Below the pieces are notes generated by a model. The model saw nothing but the letters and a program-made list of their open reading frames with translations, made no database searches and was not told where the DNA came from. Below, piece after piece: positions 34,578 to 43,200 of a stretch of DNA of 64,000 nucleotides (positions are counted from its first letter, which is position 1; each line of letters starts with the position of its first letter). The stretch comes from Bacteroidales bacterium (GTDB lineage: Bacteria; Bacteroidota; Bacteroidia; Bacteroidales; JAFGUD01). The position numbers were made by a program, and so were the translations under genes. The stretch is from contig JAFGUD010000470.1 in assembly GCA_016938685.1 (NCBI GenBank), positions 1 through 64,000 on the forward strand, given 5' to 3'.

Positions 34578-34612
34578 CAAAAAAATCGTCGGTTATTAGC
34601 CGACGATTTTTT
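34578..34612. terminator. bidirectional terminator
   Basis: AAATCGTCGG-TTATTAG-CCGACGATTT with T runs on both strands, between htpG and the convergent regulator at 34613. Confidence 0.9.
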
Positions 34613-35356
34613 TTATTCTATGATATTAAGTTTTCGCATCAAATCTCTCAAGCTTCTTTTTGATACTTCTACATATTTGTTTTCTTTAAATTCAATTATT
34701 CCTTCTTTGTTTAAAGCGGTTACGTGTTTAGGATTGATTGTTAAAAACCGATTTATTTTTTCAAATTTTTTGGCTAAAAGATCTTTTTCAAAATCACCAA
34801 TACTTTTTACAGCGGTTAATTCTTTTCCTCCAATAAAATGAAATTTTGTTAATCTAAAGCCTTTAATTGTTTCTAGATACATTATCTGTTCTATATCAAT
34901 TAGTTGTGTTTTGGTTTGGGTTTGAACCGCAATTTTGTCATAATCGCTTAATTTATTTTGACTGTAAATATTTGTTCTTGTTGCAATTGTTTCTTTTATT
35001 TTTTTGATGCTTTTTTCTATTTTCTTTTTGTTCAAAGGTTTCACAAGATAATCTGTTGCAGAATATTGAATGGCATCTATAGCAAAATCTGTATGTGATG
35101 TTGTAAAAACAATAAAAGGAGAAAGGTTGTATTCTTTTATTTTGTCGAGTAAATCAAATCCTGTTTTATCAACTAACTGAACGTCTAAAAATATAACGTC
35201 TGGTTTGAAGTTTGTTATTAAGTTCACTCCGGTAGTTACTTTATCTGCGCTTCCTAAAATTCTTATTTCTTTAAAATCTTTAAGAATTTCTTTTAATAAT
35301 TCCATTTCAACATTAGAATCCTCAATTAGTACTGTATTTAATATTAGTTCTGTCAT
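34613..35356 (-). CDS. LytTR-type response regulator (AgrA/LytR-like)
   Basis: 247 residues. The receiver domain (about 1-120) has VLIEDSNVEMELLKEIL, IFLDVQLVDKTG with the acceptor Asp near 57 and TDYLVKPLNKK with the switch Lys. The LytTR domain (about 150-247) carries IEQIMYLETIKGFRLTKFHF and ends SKRSLRDLMRKLNIIE. No histidine kinase lies beside it. The gene immediately upstream on the same strand (56 bp) encodes the helical-repeat protein at 35412, so the regulator may be controlled through that protein or by an unlinked kinase. Confidence 0.9.
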   Translation of the reverse strand: MTELILNTVLIEDSNVEMELLKEILKDFKEIRILGSADKVTTGVNLITNFKPDVIFLDVQLVDKTGFDLLDKIKEYNLSPFIVFTTSHTDFAIDAIQYSATDYLVKPLNKKKIEKSIKKIKETIATRTNIYSQNKLSDYDKIAVQTQTKTQLIDIEQIMYLETIKGFRLTKFHFIGGKELTAVKSIGDFEKDLLAKKFEKINRFLTINPKHVTALNKEGIIEFKENKYVEVSKRSLRDLMRKLNIIE

Positions 35357-35411
35357 GAATAAAACTTATTTGGTTTCATAGCAAAAAACGAAAAAAAAAG
35401 AAAAATGTTTC

Positions 35412-36731
35412 CTAATAATAGATTTTAGATGTGTTATTTTCAATTTTATTGGCAAAAATAGTGTTTTTATTATTCAAAGCTATCAAATTTGCTTGCGCTG
35501 TGCTTTTTTTTAGGAAAGTGATATTTTCAGCAAAATTATTGTATTTATATATAAAATAAGCATATTCTGATAAAATGACACCATATTTCAATTCGGTTTC
35601 CTTTGAATAGTTAAATTCAAGGATTGCTTTGTAAATATTAGTGGCATCTTTTAGCATTTCATTTATAGAAATATATGAAATAATAATTTTTTTCTCAGAG
35701 TAAAATTTTGAACTTTTAATTAGAATTAAATATTTTTCGTTAAAATTGAAATTGATTGAATTTATTCTCGATGGATTGTTATTTTCAAGAGTTTTTATAT
35801 ATATTCTACTTATTTCAACAAGTAAATCTGCTTTGTCTTTTAATAAAATTACTTCTGTTTCAATATTTTCTGTGATTTTAAGAGCTTTTGAAATTTCTTC
35901 AACTGCAGAGTGATATAAACCTAATGCTTCTTCATTAATAAGGAGAGGATTTGAATTGTTTTGTGGCAAGTTAGTTGTATTGTTAAATTGGTCTAAAGAA
36001 ACAAAAGCCTTTCCCAATGCCTGTTTTATTTTGTATGAATGCAAATTTAAAATAGGCTTTCTGCTATTGTGATTTACAATACTTTCTTTTAAAAAAACTA
36101 TTGCATCTGCAAAAGCAGAATTTTTATACAAAAAATCACCAATTTTAAAGGATATGAAAGAGTGTAGATTCGCAAATTTGAATTTTTCACCGGCAATTCT
36201 TTTGTAAATAGGAAAGGCTGCTTCTAAGTCATCTGAAATTAAATCTAAAAAAAGGGCATATTTCAGTAGAATATTTTTATGATTGTTGACTTCAAGTAAC
36301 CTTGAATATATCTCTTTTGAGATATTTATTTTATTATTTAGAACATATAAATCAGCCAAAAAAAGCAGAGAGTTTATTGTCTTAATCGTTTCTTTTGAAT
36401 TATGCTTGATCATTAAAGAATTAAGCAGTTTTTCTTTGTCTAAAATTTCTATTGCGCTTTTTATTTTTTTAGATGAAAAAAACAAAAAACTTTGTTGATA
36501 ATCTTTTGAAAAAGTCTTTGCTAATTCATATTGATAAAAAATTAGTTTAACTTGAATGCTTATTTTTTCTCGGCTGAAAAAAATATTTATAGAACAAATA
36601 AAATCTGTAATCTCTTTTTCTTTAATAGTTGTTTTAAGTGAATGATTTTTGGTTGAGCTAGGAGTTAAGACAGACAAATCTTCTTTAACTGCAAAGTGCT
36701 TATTTTTTCTTCCAAACATCATCTGTTTCAA
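35412..36731 (-). CDS. hypothetical helical-repeat (TPR-like) protein
   Basis: 439 residues without signal peptide or membrane helix, so probably cytoplasmic. Predicted helices recur every 34-40 residues: SLLFLADLYVLNNKINISKEIYSRLLEV, KYALFLDLISDDLEAAFPIYKRIA and IGDFLYKNSAFADAIVFLKES are TPR-like. The C-terminal half is less regular. I recognise no catalytic domain, and no kinase core is present. It is upstream of the LytTR regulator gene with a 55-bp gap, probably in one message. A protein-protein adaptor or signal-input role is plausible but not shown. Confidence 0.65.
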   Translation of the reverse strand: MKQMMFGRKNKHFAVKEDLSVLTPSSTKNHSLKTTIKEKEITDFICSINIFFSREKISIQVKLIFYQYELAKTFSKDYQQSFLFFSSKKIKSAIEILDKEKLLNSLMIKHNSKETIKTINSLLFLADLYVLNNKINISKEIYSRLLEVNNHKNILLKYALFLDLISDDLEAAFPIYKRIAGEKFKFANLHSFISFKIGDFLYKNSAFADAIVFLKESIVNHNSRKPILNLHSYKIKQALGKAFVSLDQFNNTTNLPQNNSNPLLINEEALGLYHSAVEEISKALKITENIETEVILLKDKADLLVEISRIYIKTLENNNPSRINSINFNFNEKYLILIKSSKFYSEKKIIISYISINEMLKDATNIYKAILEFNYSKETELKYGVILSEYAYFIYKYNNFAENITFLKKSTAQANLIALNNKNTIFANKIENNTSKIYY

Positions 36732-36870
36732 ACAGCTATTTTTTTGTAAAGGTAATAACGCTAATCAAAGAGAGCAAATTTTTTGGCAAATTTGCTGTGA
36801 ATTGTTGTTTTTGATGCATGAGATGACCAAATTGATGTGCGAATGAATTAGCAGTTTGTAGCAATAAGTC

Positions 36871-36910
36871 AAAAAAAAGACCTTTTGAATATAAAAAGGT
36901 CTTTTTTTTT
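36871..36910. terminator. terminator of the gene at 36932
   Basis: AAAAGACCTTTT-GAATAT-AAAAAGGTCTTTT flanked by A and T runs; on the minus strand it ends the exported protein's transcript. The adjacent 36732-36860 holds nothing recognised. Confidence 0.85.
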
Positions 36911-36931
36911 AAGCATTTTTATTGATGAATT

Positions 36932-37357
36932 TTACTCGCTTTCAATCCAGAAAATCATAAATTTAACTTTGTATTCAGTTGAGGAGTAGTCACTGTCGTA
37001 ATTTTCAATTACAATTTTCATTTCTCGAGTAGAATATGGAGTATATTCCAATATTTCGTAATTATCTTCCGAAGATCCTTCTGCTAACAGAGTGCCATCT
37101 CCATCATAAAGATATAGGTCAATATCGTTTACGCCGTTATCTTCCGGAAAACCTATGATTGCATAATCGTTTCCTTCGTAAAATGTTTTGTAGTGGTAAG
37201 CTGTGTTTCCTTCGCTAATATAGGCATATTGCGAAGTAGAAAGTTCGTATCCGTAGCTTTCCATTATTACTTTTATTTCTTGTTCTAAGTTTGTATTTTG
37301 TGCATAAATACCGGTGAAAATACAGAAACCTAATAGTAAAAGTGTCAATTTTTTCAT
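36932..37357 (-). CDS. hypothetical exported protein
   Basis: 141 residues. A signal peptide of about 19 residues ends in IYAQ. The mature part is acidic and Tyr-rich with two beta-type halves, TAYHYKTFYEGNDYAIIGF and STREMKIVIENYDSDYS. It has the look of a small periplasmic or secreted jelly-roll-like domain. No Cys, lipobox or T9SS tail. No family recognised. It stands alone, divergent from the CYTH gene. Confidence 0.65.
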   Translation of the reverse strand: MKKLTLLLLGFCIFTGIYAQNTNLEQEIKVIMESYGYELSTSQYAYISEGNTAYHYKTFYEGNDYAIIGFPEDNGVNDIDLYLYDGDGTLLAEGSSEDNYEILEYTPYSTREMKIVIENYDSDYSSTEYKVKFMIFWIESE

Positions 37358-37490
37358 AGTTCATTTTTTTTATTTAATTTTGTATATATACGCAAATGGT
37401 TTTCCTAAAACTCAAAATATTTAGGTCAAATTGTTTCGTTTTTGACGAATTTAGTCTTTTTTTTTTGTAAATAGTTTAATTTTTCTGTAA

Positions 37491-37940
37491 ATGTCTGAAA
37501 TAGAGAGAAAATTTTTGTTGTCTAAAATTCCTGATGGAATACAAATTTTGACAAGTGTTTCAATTTCACAGTGTTATATTCTTTCAGAAGGTGATAAAAT
37601 AGTTAGAATACGACAAATTGGTGACAAATTTATACTTGGTTTTAAAAAAGGAATGGGTATTGAACGTTTGGAAAAGGAGATTGAAATTTCTGAAAGTGAT
37701 TTTAATTATTTGAAGTTTATTGATTTTTCTTCTTGTGTTTCCAAAATTAGGCACAACAGTCAGTTAGGAAATTATATTGCTGAAATTGACGAGTTTACAG
37801 GAAGACACAAAGGTTTGTTTATTGTAGAAGTTGAGTTTCCAACTTTAGAAGAGGCAAATAAATTTGTTCCGCCAAGTTGGTTTGGGAAAGAAGTTACAAA
37901 TGAAGTTGAATATACAAACGTTTATTTATCAAGGCATTAA
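37491..37940 (+). CDS. CYTH domain protein (triphosphate tunnel metalloenzyme)
   Basis: 149 residues. The N-terminal EIERKFL is the ExExK signature of the CYTH fold. Further basic and acidic strand residues follow in order: KIVRIRQI, ILGFKKG, RLEKEIEIS, SKIRHNSQ, AEIDEFTG and IVEVEFPT, giving the charged tunnel. The fold hydrolyses triphosphates such as inorganic PPPi or thiamine triphosphate, or serves as class IV adenylate cyclase; the exact substrate cannot be read from sequence. Small single-domain bacterial members are often tripolyphosphatases. Convergent with aat, with 5 bp between stop codons. Confidence 0.9.
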   Translation: MSEIERKFLLSKIPDGIQILTSVSISQCYILSEGDKIVRIRQIGDKFILGFKKGMGIERLEKEIEISESDFNYLKFIDFSSCVSKIRHNSQLGNYIAEIDEFTGRHKGLFIVEVEFPTLEEANKFVPPSWFGKEVTNEVEYTNVYLSRH

Positions 37941-37945
37941 ATAAC

Positions 37946-38638
37946 TCATCTTAATAGAAGCTCGTTCCAATTTCCTTTTAGAGTTTCTTTTTTGTTGTTT
38001 TCCGTGACTAGTTTTAGGAATTCTTTTCTTGAAATCATTTTACATCCCATTGATTCAATGTGATTTGTGTGTACTTGACAATCAATTAAATTGAACTCGT
38101 TTTTTTCTAAAATCCGACACATTGATATAAATGCAAATTTTGAGGCATTTGTTTTTAATGAAAACATAGATTCTCCAAAAAAAGCTTTTCCAAGCGAAAT
38201 TCCGTACAAACCTCCAACAAGAATATCGTTTTCCCATGTTTCAAAAGAATGAGTGAATCCTTTGTTATGTAATTTTATGTAATTGTCAATCATTGATGAG
38301 TTTATCCATGTGCCATCTTGTCCTTCTCGTGGAACGTTGCTACAATATCCAATTACTTTTTCAAAAGCGGAATCTATTTTAAGTTGATATTTTTTTTGGT
38401 TGAAATAAGAATTCATGCTTTTGTGTACCTTAACTTCAGAAGGTTTCATAACAGCTCTTGGGTCGGGCGACCACCACATAATTGGTTCTCCTTCGTTAAA
38501 CCAGGGAAATATGCCTCTTGAATAAGCCTCAATAAGCCATTCTGTGTTTAATCTGCCTCCAATAGCAACTATACCATCTTCGGTAGCTTCTTCAACCGAC
38601 GGGAAAAGAGGTTCTTTAAAAGGAGGAAGGTAAATCAT
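37946..38638 (-). CDS. aat: leucyl/phenylalanyl-tRNA-protein transferase
   Basis: 230 residues, normal. Aat transfers Leu or Phe from aminoacyl-tRNA to proteins with N-terminal Lys or Arg, creating an N-degron. The hallmark blocks are FPWFNEGEPIMWWSPDPRAV near residue 45-65, the TWINSSMIDNYIKLHNKG segment, SFETWENDILVGGLYGISLG near 135 and GESMFS. clpS, the gene for the adaptor that recognises such N-degrons, lies upstream on the same strand, separated by a repeat of about 205 bp. Confidence 0.95.
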   Translation of the reverse strand: MIYLPPFKEPLFPSVEEATEDGIVAIGGRLNTEWLIEAYSRGIFPWFNEGEPIMWWSPDPRAVMKPSEVKVHKSMNSYFNQKKYQLKIDSAFEKVIGYCSNVPREGQDGTWINSSMIDNYIKLHNKGFTHSFETWENDILVGGLYGISLGKAFFGESMFSLKTNASKFAFISMCRILEKNEFNLIDCQVHTNHIESMGCKMISRKEFLKLVTENNKKETLKGNWNELLLR

Positions 38639-38640
38639 AA

Positions 38641-38844
38641 ATTTTCAATGTGTAAATATTTTTCAATATGTAAATCATTCAATCGGAGAATGTGTAAATT
38701 TTTTTCAATATGTAAATCATTTAATCTGTGAATATGTAAATAATTAATTATTTAATCATTACTCGTAAACTCGTGAGACCGCTATCGCTAAGTTCAGTTA
38801 ATTCTATCATTCAAACATTCAATCATTCAGTTAATTCTATCATT
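38641..38844 (-). repeat. long intergenic repeat, copy 1 (octamer arm plus GCGGTCTCACGAGTTTACGAG core)
   Basis: Read on the minus strand, downstream of clpS: GAATGATAGAATTAACT-type octamers, a core GAACTTAGCGATAGCGG-TCTCACGAGTTTACGAG-TAATGATT, then TTTACATATTCA and repeated ATTTACATATTGAAAA words up to the aat start. The same order occurs on the plus strand at 43031-43200. Confidence 0.85.
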
Positions 38845-39141
38845 CTAGTTTAGTTCTCCTCGTTGAACAACAGCCGAAAGTCCACAATCAACAAGTTGGT
38901 CTTTCATTGTTCTCATTTCTTCAAATTCGCCGGTTTTTACAGTTTCCTGACCTCTCACATGAATATTCAATGCAAATTGCGAAGCTTTATCAAAAGTAAT
39001 TTTACATATTTCAATAAAGCATCTGATTACGTGTTCAAAAGTATTATGATCATCATTAAAAACAATTAGTTGAGCTTCGAATTCGCTAATTGTCTTGTTT
39101 TTTTTCTTTTCTTCGGTTTTATTTTTTGTGTCTGAATTCAT
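38845..39141 (-). CDS. clpS: ATP-dependent Clp protease adaptor ClpS
   Basis: 98 residues with a Lys-rich N-terminal tail. The family core is FNDDHNTFEHVIRCF near residues 29-43, with the Asn-Asp pair of the N-degron pocket, then ALNIHVRGQETVKTGEFEE near 58-76 containing the pocket His. ClpS binds N-terminal Leu, Phe, Tyr or Trp and hands substrates to a Clp AAA+ unfoldase; no clp gene is in the window. A -7 box TACTTTTG (39166-39173, minus strand) lies 24 bp upstream. Together with aat it indicates an N-degron pathway. Confidence 0.93.
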   Translation of the reverse strand: MNSDTKNKTEEKKKNKTISEFEAQLIVFNDDHNTFEHVIRCFIEICKITFDKASQFALNIHVRGQETVKTGEFEEMRTMKDQLVDCGLSAVVQRGELN

Positions 39142-39165
39142 GATTTATTTGCAATTTTACTTCTG

Positions 39166-39173
39166 CAAAAGTA
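39166..39173 (-). promoter_or_regulatory. -7 promoter box of clpS
   Basis: TACTTTTG on the minus strand, 24 bp before the ATG, with TTTG about 21 bp farther upstream. Confidence 0.5.
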
Positions 39174-39200
39174 CAAATAATTTGAATTTAAAATCAAAAT

Positions 39201-40688
39201 TTATTCTTCTTCCGGTTTCCAACTTGAAGTTTTTATGTAATCAGGAAAAGCATAAGGTTTAAAAATGGATTTATTTTTGAAAACACGTAAACATTCCTGA
39301 ATTCCTTCGGTTAAACTCGGGTGAGGGTGTATTGTTCTTAGAATTTGATCAAGGCTGTTTTTTTGGTTCATAATATGAGCAATTGAAACAATAAACGCAG
39401 AAGCCTGAGGTCCTGCGGCACGCATTCCTAATATTCTTTCTTCGCCGTCGTCGCTTACCAAAATCTTGACAAATCCGTCCGTGTTTCGCATCGCTATCGC
39501 TCTGTTTACTAGATTATTGGAGTAAGAAACCATTCTGTATGGGATTTGTAATTCCTGTAATGATTTTTCGTTTAATCCAACTGCCGCAACTTCCGGATTA
39601 AAGAACATTAGTGTTGGCATATTGTAATAACTCAAAGGATAAGAAATTTGGTTGTAAATGCCACGAACCGCAAAACGACCTTGCATTTCAGCAACGCTGT
39701 ATAATTGAGTTGTTCCGGTTATGTCTCCAACTCCAAAAATATTAGTATATCCGAATTTTGAGGATAAACGACTTTGGCTGTCAGTCAATAAATTACCTTG
39801 TGCATTTGGTTCTATGCCTACTTTTTCCAATCCTAAATCATCTGTATTTGGAATACGACCAATTGCTAAAAAGGCAACGTCAACTTCCAAAACCTGACTG
39901 TGACCGTCGTCATAATCAAGAACAACTTCAAGAGAGTCTTCTTGTTTGTTTATTTCCCTTAGGTTAGCAGTGTGATGAATTTTTACTCCGTTGTTTTCCA
40001 GGTTTTTAGAAACAAAATCGCTGACATCATCGTCTTCGAAAGGAATAACGCGGTGTTGGCGGTCTAAAAGATGAACTTCGGTTTGTTTAAAATTAGAAAA
40101 AATTGTGGCAAATTCGGTTCCAATAATACCGGAACCTACAATTATCATTCTTTCCGGAAATTCTTTCATTCTCATCACGTCATCAGAATTGATAATTCTA
40201 TAGTGATCTACTTCAATTCCGGGGTAGGGACGAGGCCTAGAGCCGGTAGCAATTATAATAGATTCGCCTTTGATTTGTTCTTTTGAGTCGCCGTTTTCTA
40301 TTTCGACTGTGTATTGATCAACAAATCTTGCATGTCCATGTTTTAAAGTTAAGCTGCAATTTTCAAAATGACTTTTAGTTAAAGTTTCAATTTGTGATTT
40401 AATTTGATAAATTTTAGCTTTTGCAGCAGCACGAACAGATTGTATAACTTTTTGAAAATCAACTTGTAATCCCGAGGCTCTGTAGCCTCTGTCGACTCTT
40501 GAAGCAATAGCAAAATCGCGGGATAATTGCCACATTGTTTTAGAAGTAAGTGCTCCATGAAATACACCTGCGCCCCCCAATGAGCTTTTTTCAATAATAC
40601 AAACATGTTTGTTCAAATCCACAGCACGCATAGCAGCAGCCCAACCACCCGGACCAGAACCTATTACAATCAAATCAAATTTTTCCAT
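39201..40688 (-). CDS. NAD(P)/FAD-dependent pyridine nucleotide oxidoreductase lacking the redox disulfide
   Basis: 495 residues from the ATG at 40688; an in-frame start at 40745 would add 19 residues before the flavin fold. FAD fold GSGPGGWAAAMRA (10-22), second nucleotide fold IIVGSGIIGTEFATIF near 180, and C-terminal dimer interface with IHPHPSLTEGIQE, the conserved His-Pro and Glu pair. At the place of the CxxxxC disulfide (GGTCLNVGCIPSK in dihydrolipoyl dehydrogenase) it reads GGAGVFHGALTSK, residues 38-50: both cysteines are gone. So it cannot do disulfide chemistry. A transhydrogenase-like (SthA) or other hydride-transfer role is more likely. Confidence 0.88.
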   Translation of the reverse strand: MEKFDLIVIGSGPGGWAAAMRAVDLNKHVCIIEKSSLGGAGVFHGALTSKTMWQLSRDFAIASRVDRGYRASGLQVDFQKVIQSVRAAAKAKIYQIKSQIETLTKSHFENCSLTLKHGHARFVDQYTVEIENGDSKEQIKGESIIIATGSRPRPYPGIEVDHYRIINSDDVMRMKEFPERMIIVGSGIIGTEFATIFSNFKQTEVHLLDRQHRVIPFEDDDVSDFVSKNLENNGVKIHHTANLREINKQEDSLEVVLDYDDGHSQVLEVDVAFLAIGRIPNTDDLGLEKVGIEPNAQGNLLTDSQSRLSSKFGYTNIFGVGDITGTTQLYSVAEMQGRFAVRGIYNQISYPLSYYNMPTLMFFNPEVAAVGLNEKSLQELQIPYRMVSYSNNLVNRAIAMRNTDGFVKILVSDDGEERILGMRAAGPQASAFIVSIAHIMNQKNSLDQILRTIHPHPSLTEGIQECLRVFKNKSIFKPYAFPDYIKTSSWKPEEE

Positions 40689-40827
40689 AGCGATAGAATT
40701 ATTTTTTTCAAAAATAAGATTTTTTTGTCTGAATATAAAAATCAATTTTCTAAGAAAAATAATCGTTAAAAAAATAATTTCATCGGAATTAAATTTGTAA
40801 AAGTATTTAGATAAAGTTTTTTTATTT

Positions 40828-40835
40828 TATTTTTG
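40828..40835 (+). promoter_or_regulatory. -7 promoter box of the gene at 40853
   Basis: TATTTTTG; its last base overlaps an in-frame GTG at 40835, so the transcript must begin downstream of that GTG and translation starts at the ATG at 40853. Confidence 0.55.
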
Positions 40836-40852
40836 TGGAAAATCAGAAAAGA

Positions 40853-43036
40853 ATGTCAGGAAATTCAATAAATAGACGTAAAATAACTAAGAACGATAAA
40901 CTAAGAAATAATAACGAAAAGTTAAGAGATAAGAGCAATAAATTAAGAAATAAGAACGAAGAATTAAGAGTAATAAAAGATAAATTAAACACTAAAGATT
41001 TATTGGTTTATGTTGCTGTTTTAGTAGTTGTTACATTTGGTGTTTTTTTTATAACCTTCCAAAATGACTACACAAATTGGGACGACGGAAAATATGTGGA
41101 AGAAAATCCATTGATTAAGCCGTTTGACGGAAAAACAATTTCTGAAATTTTTACTTCGGATAATCTTTCACATCGATATTGGATGGGGAATTATCACCCG
41201 CTTACAATGCTTTCTTTGAACATAAATTATGCTTTTGCAAAAAAAGACGCAGAAGGAATTCCCGATCCGTTTGGGTTTCAGTTAGTAAATATTTTATTGC
41301 ACATTATCAACACCTTACTTGTCTTTTTTATTTTGTTTAAACTGCTAAAAGACAAAAACATTGCGTTTTTTGCTGCTCTTTTGTTTGGGGTTCACACTTT
41401 GCACGTTGAAAGTGTTTCTTGGATTGCAGAGCGCAAAGATGTTTTATATACAGCGTTTTTTCTTGCTTCTCTTTATTTATATACTATTTATGTCGAAACA
41501 AAAAAAACAGGAGCTTACATTTTTGCATTTTTACTCTTTATTTTCAGTTTATTATCAAAAGGACAGGCAACTTCATTAGCAATTACAATTTTTCTTATAG
41601 ATTATTTTTACGACCGTAAAATATTGTCTGTCAAAGTAATAGCTGAGAAAATCCCTTTTTTAATTGTCGCTCTTATTTTTGGGTTAATTGCTATCGAAGC
41701 TCAAAAACAAGGAAATGCTTTGCAAGTTGTAAATACAACGCCAATTCCAAGTAGAGTAGGGATTGCCGGTTACGGATTTACTATGTACATTTTAAAACTT
41801 ATTTTACCAATAAATTTAAGTGCTATTTATCCTTATCCAGATATTTTAAACCAAACAATTCCGGCGTATTTTTGGCTAGGCTTAATAACAGTTGCCGGAG
41901 TTGGGTTTGCAGCTTTTAAAACATTTAAAACTAATAAAATAATATTCTTTGGAATAGGTTTTTTTGCAGTGAATATTTTTCTTCTTTTACAACTTTTGCC
42001 GGTAGGAAGTGCAATTTATTCAGATAGATACGCATATATTCCATCAATTGGATTTTATTTGATTGTTGCCTATGCTGTTTCAAAATTAAAAATTAAAGAT
42101 ATAAAAGCAAAATATGCTTTGATTATAGTTTACGCTATTTTGTTGTCGATTTTAACAATAAATAGAATTCAAGTTTGGCAAAACAGTCGTTCTTTGTGGG
42201 AAGACGTAATTGCAAAACAACCAAAATCGGTAATTGCCTGGAACAATCTTGGTAGTGTTTACAATTTGGTTTCAAAGAATAGTAAAAATGAGTTGGATTA
42301 TCAAAATTATGAAACTTATAAATTGAAAGCGATAGATTGTTTTGATAAAGCAATAGCTCGCAAACCAGATTATACAAGTGCTTTTTATAACAGAGGCTTC
42401 TCAAAAAGAGATTTGGGGATATTTAAAAATGACACAACAATGGTTCTTGAGGCCATTGAAGATTTTAATAGTTCAATTGCTACTGATTTAACTTTTATGC
42501 TGTCATATATCGAAAGAGGTGCGGCTTATGATTGGCTTGGCGATTTTGAAAGAGCTTTGAATGATTATAATACTGTGCTTAATTATGAGCCTAAAAATAA
42601 CGAAGTAATAATAAACCGAGGCATAACAAAAGGTAAAACTGGTGATTATAATGGTGCTATTGAAGATTTTAATTTGGCGTTGTCTATTAATCCTGATTTT
42701 GCAACGGCTTATTCAAATCGTGGTTTAGCGTATGCATTTTTAAGAGATTACGATAATGCGATTGCTGATTATACAACAGCAATAAATCTTGAAAGTGATG
42801 GAAATACGTATTTTAATAGAGGTTTAGCTTATTTTAATTTGAACGAAAACGAAAAAGCCATTGCAGATTTTAATGAAGCATTGAATGCACATTTCGATCA
42901 GCCTGATTTGTACTATTACAAAGGAATGACCGAAAAACGATTAGGAAATAAAGAACAAGCATGTGCCGATATTTTAATTGCCGCCGAAAAAGGATACCCG
43001 TATGCCATTGCAGAATATCAGAAGAATTGTCAATGA
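40853..43036 (+). CDS. polytopic membrane protein with TPR C-terminus (TMTC/GT-C-like)
   Basis: 727 residues from ATG 40853; the GTG at 40835 is too close to the promoter box. The first 45 residues are a heptad repeat (KLRxxxE, 4-5 copies) encoded by family C repeat DNA. A first helix (about 48-68) precedes a periplasmic loop with NDYTNWDDGKYVEENPLI, typical of TMTC/GT-C enzymes, with a possible catalytic Asp pair. About nine more helices follow, then a TPR array (about 460-725) with SNRGLAYAFLRDYDNAIADY-type repeats. Members transfer sugars from lipid carriers to proteins; activity here is inferred. Confidence 0.82.
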   Translation: MSGNSINRRKITKNDKLRNNNEKLRDKSNKLRNKNEELRVIKDKLNTKDLLVYVAVLVVVTFGVFFITFQNDYTNWDDGKYVEENPLIKPFDGKTISEIFTSDNLSHRYWMGNYHPLTMLSLNINYAFAKKDAEGIPDPFGFQLVNILLHIINTLLVFFILFKLLKDKNIAFFAALLFGVHTLHVESVSWIAERKDVLYTAFFLASLYLYTIYVETKKTGAYIFAFLLFIFSLLSKGQATSLAITIFLIDYFYDRKILSVKVIAEKIPFLIVALIFGLIAIEAQKQGNALQVVNTTPIPSRVGIAGYGFTMYILKLILPINLSAIYPYPDILNQTIPAYFWLGLITVAGVGFAAFKTFKTNKIIFFGIGFFAVNIFLLLQLLPVGSAIYSDRYAYIPSIGFYLIVAYAVSKLKIKDIKAKYALIIVYAILLSILTINRIQVWQNSRSLWEDVIAKQPKSVIAWNNLGSVYNLVSKNSKNELDYQNYETYKLKAIDCFDKAIARKPDYTSAFYNRGFSKRDLGIFKNDTTMVLEAIEDFNSSIATDLTFMLSYIERGAAYDWLGDFERALNDYNTVLNYEPKNNEVIINRGITKGKTGDYNGAIEDFNLALSINPDFATAYSNRGLAYAFLRDYDNAIADYTTAINLESDGNTYFNRGLAYFNLNENEKAIADFNEALNAHFDQPDLYYYKGMTEKRLGNKEQACADILIAAEKGYPYAIAEYQKNCQ
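40886..40997 (+). repeat. family C repeat inside coding sequence
   Basis: 21-bp units based on AAATTAAGAAATAAGAACGAA, in frame, encoding KLRNNNE, KLRDKSN, KLRNKNE and ELRVIKD. The words match the intergenic copy at 32406-32450. Confidence 0.75.
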
Positions 43037-43200
43037 CAGAATAACAGAATGATTGAATAATAGAATAAATTGAATGATAGAATAACTGAATTATAGAATT
43101 AACAGAACTTAGAGATAGCGGTCTCACGAGTTTACGAGTAATGATTGAATAATTATTTACATATTCACTGATTGAATGATTTAAACATTGAAAATGATTT
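43031..43200 (+). repeat. long intergenic repeat, copy 2
   Basis: Plus-strand order: GAATAACAGAATGATT octamers, GAACTTAGAGATAGCGG-TCTCACGAGTTTACGAG-TAATGATT core, TTTACATATTCA and ATTTACATATTGAAAA. It matches the reverse strand of 38641-38844 and lies downstream of the gene at 40853. The two copies therefore form a 4.3-kb spaced inverted repeat. Confidence 0.85.

Noticed and set aside
39201-40688. Annotation as dihydrolipoyl dehydrogenase
   Set aside because: Both redox cysteines are missing and no 2-oxoacid dehydrogenase gene is near.
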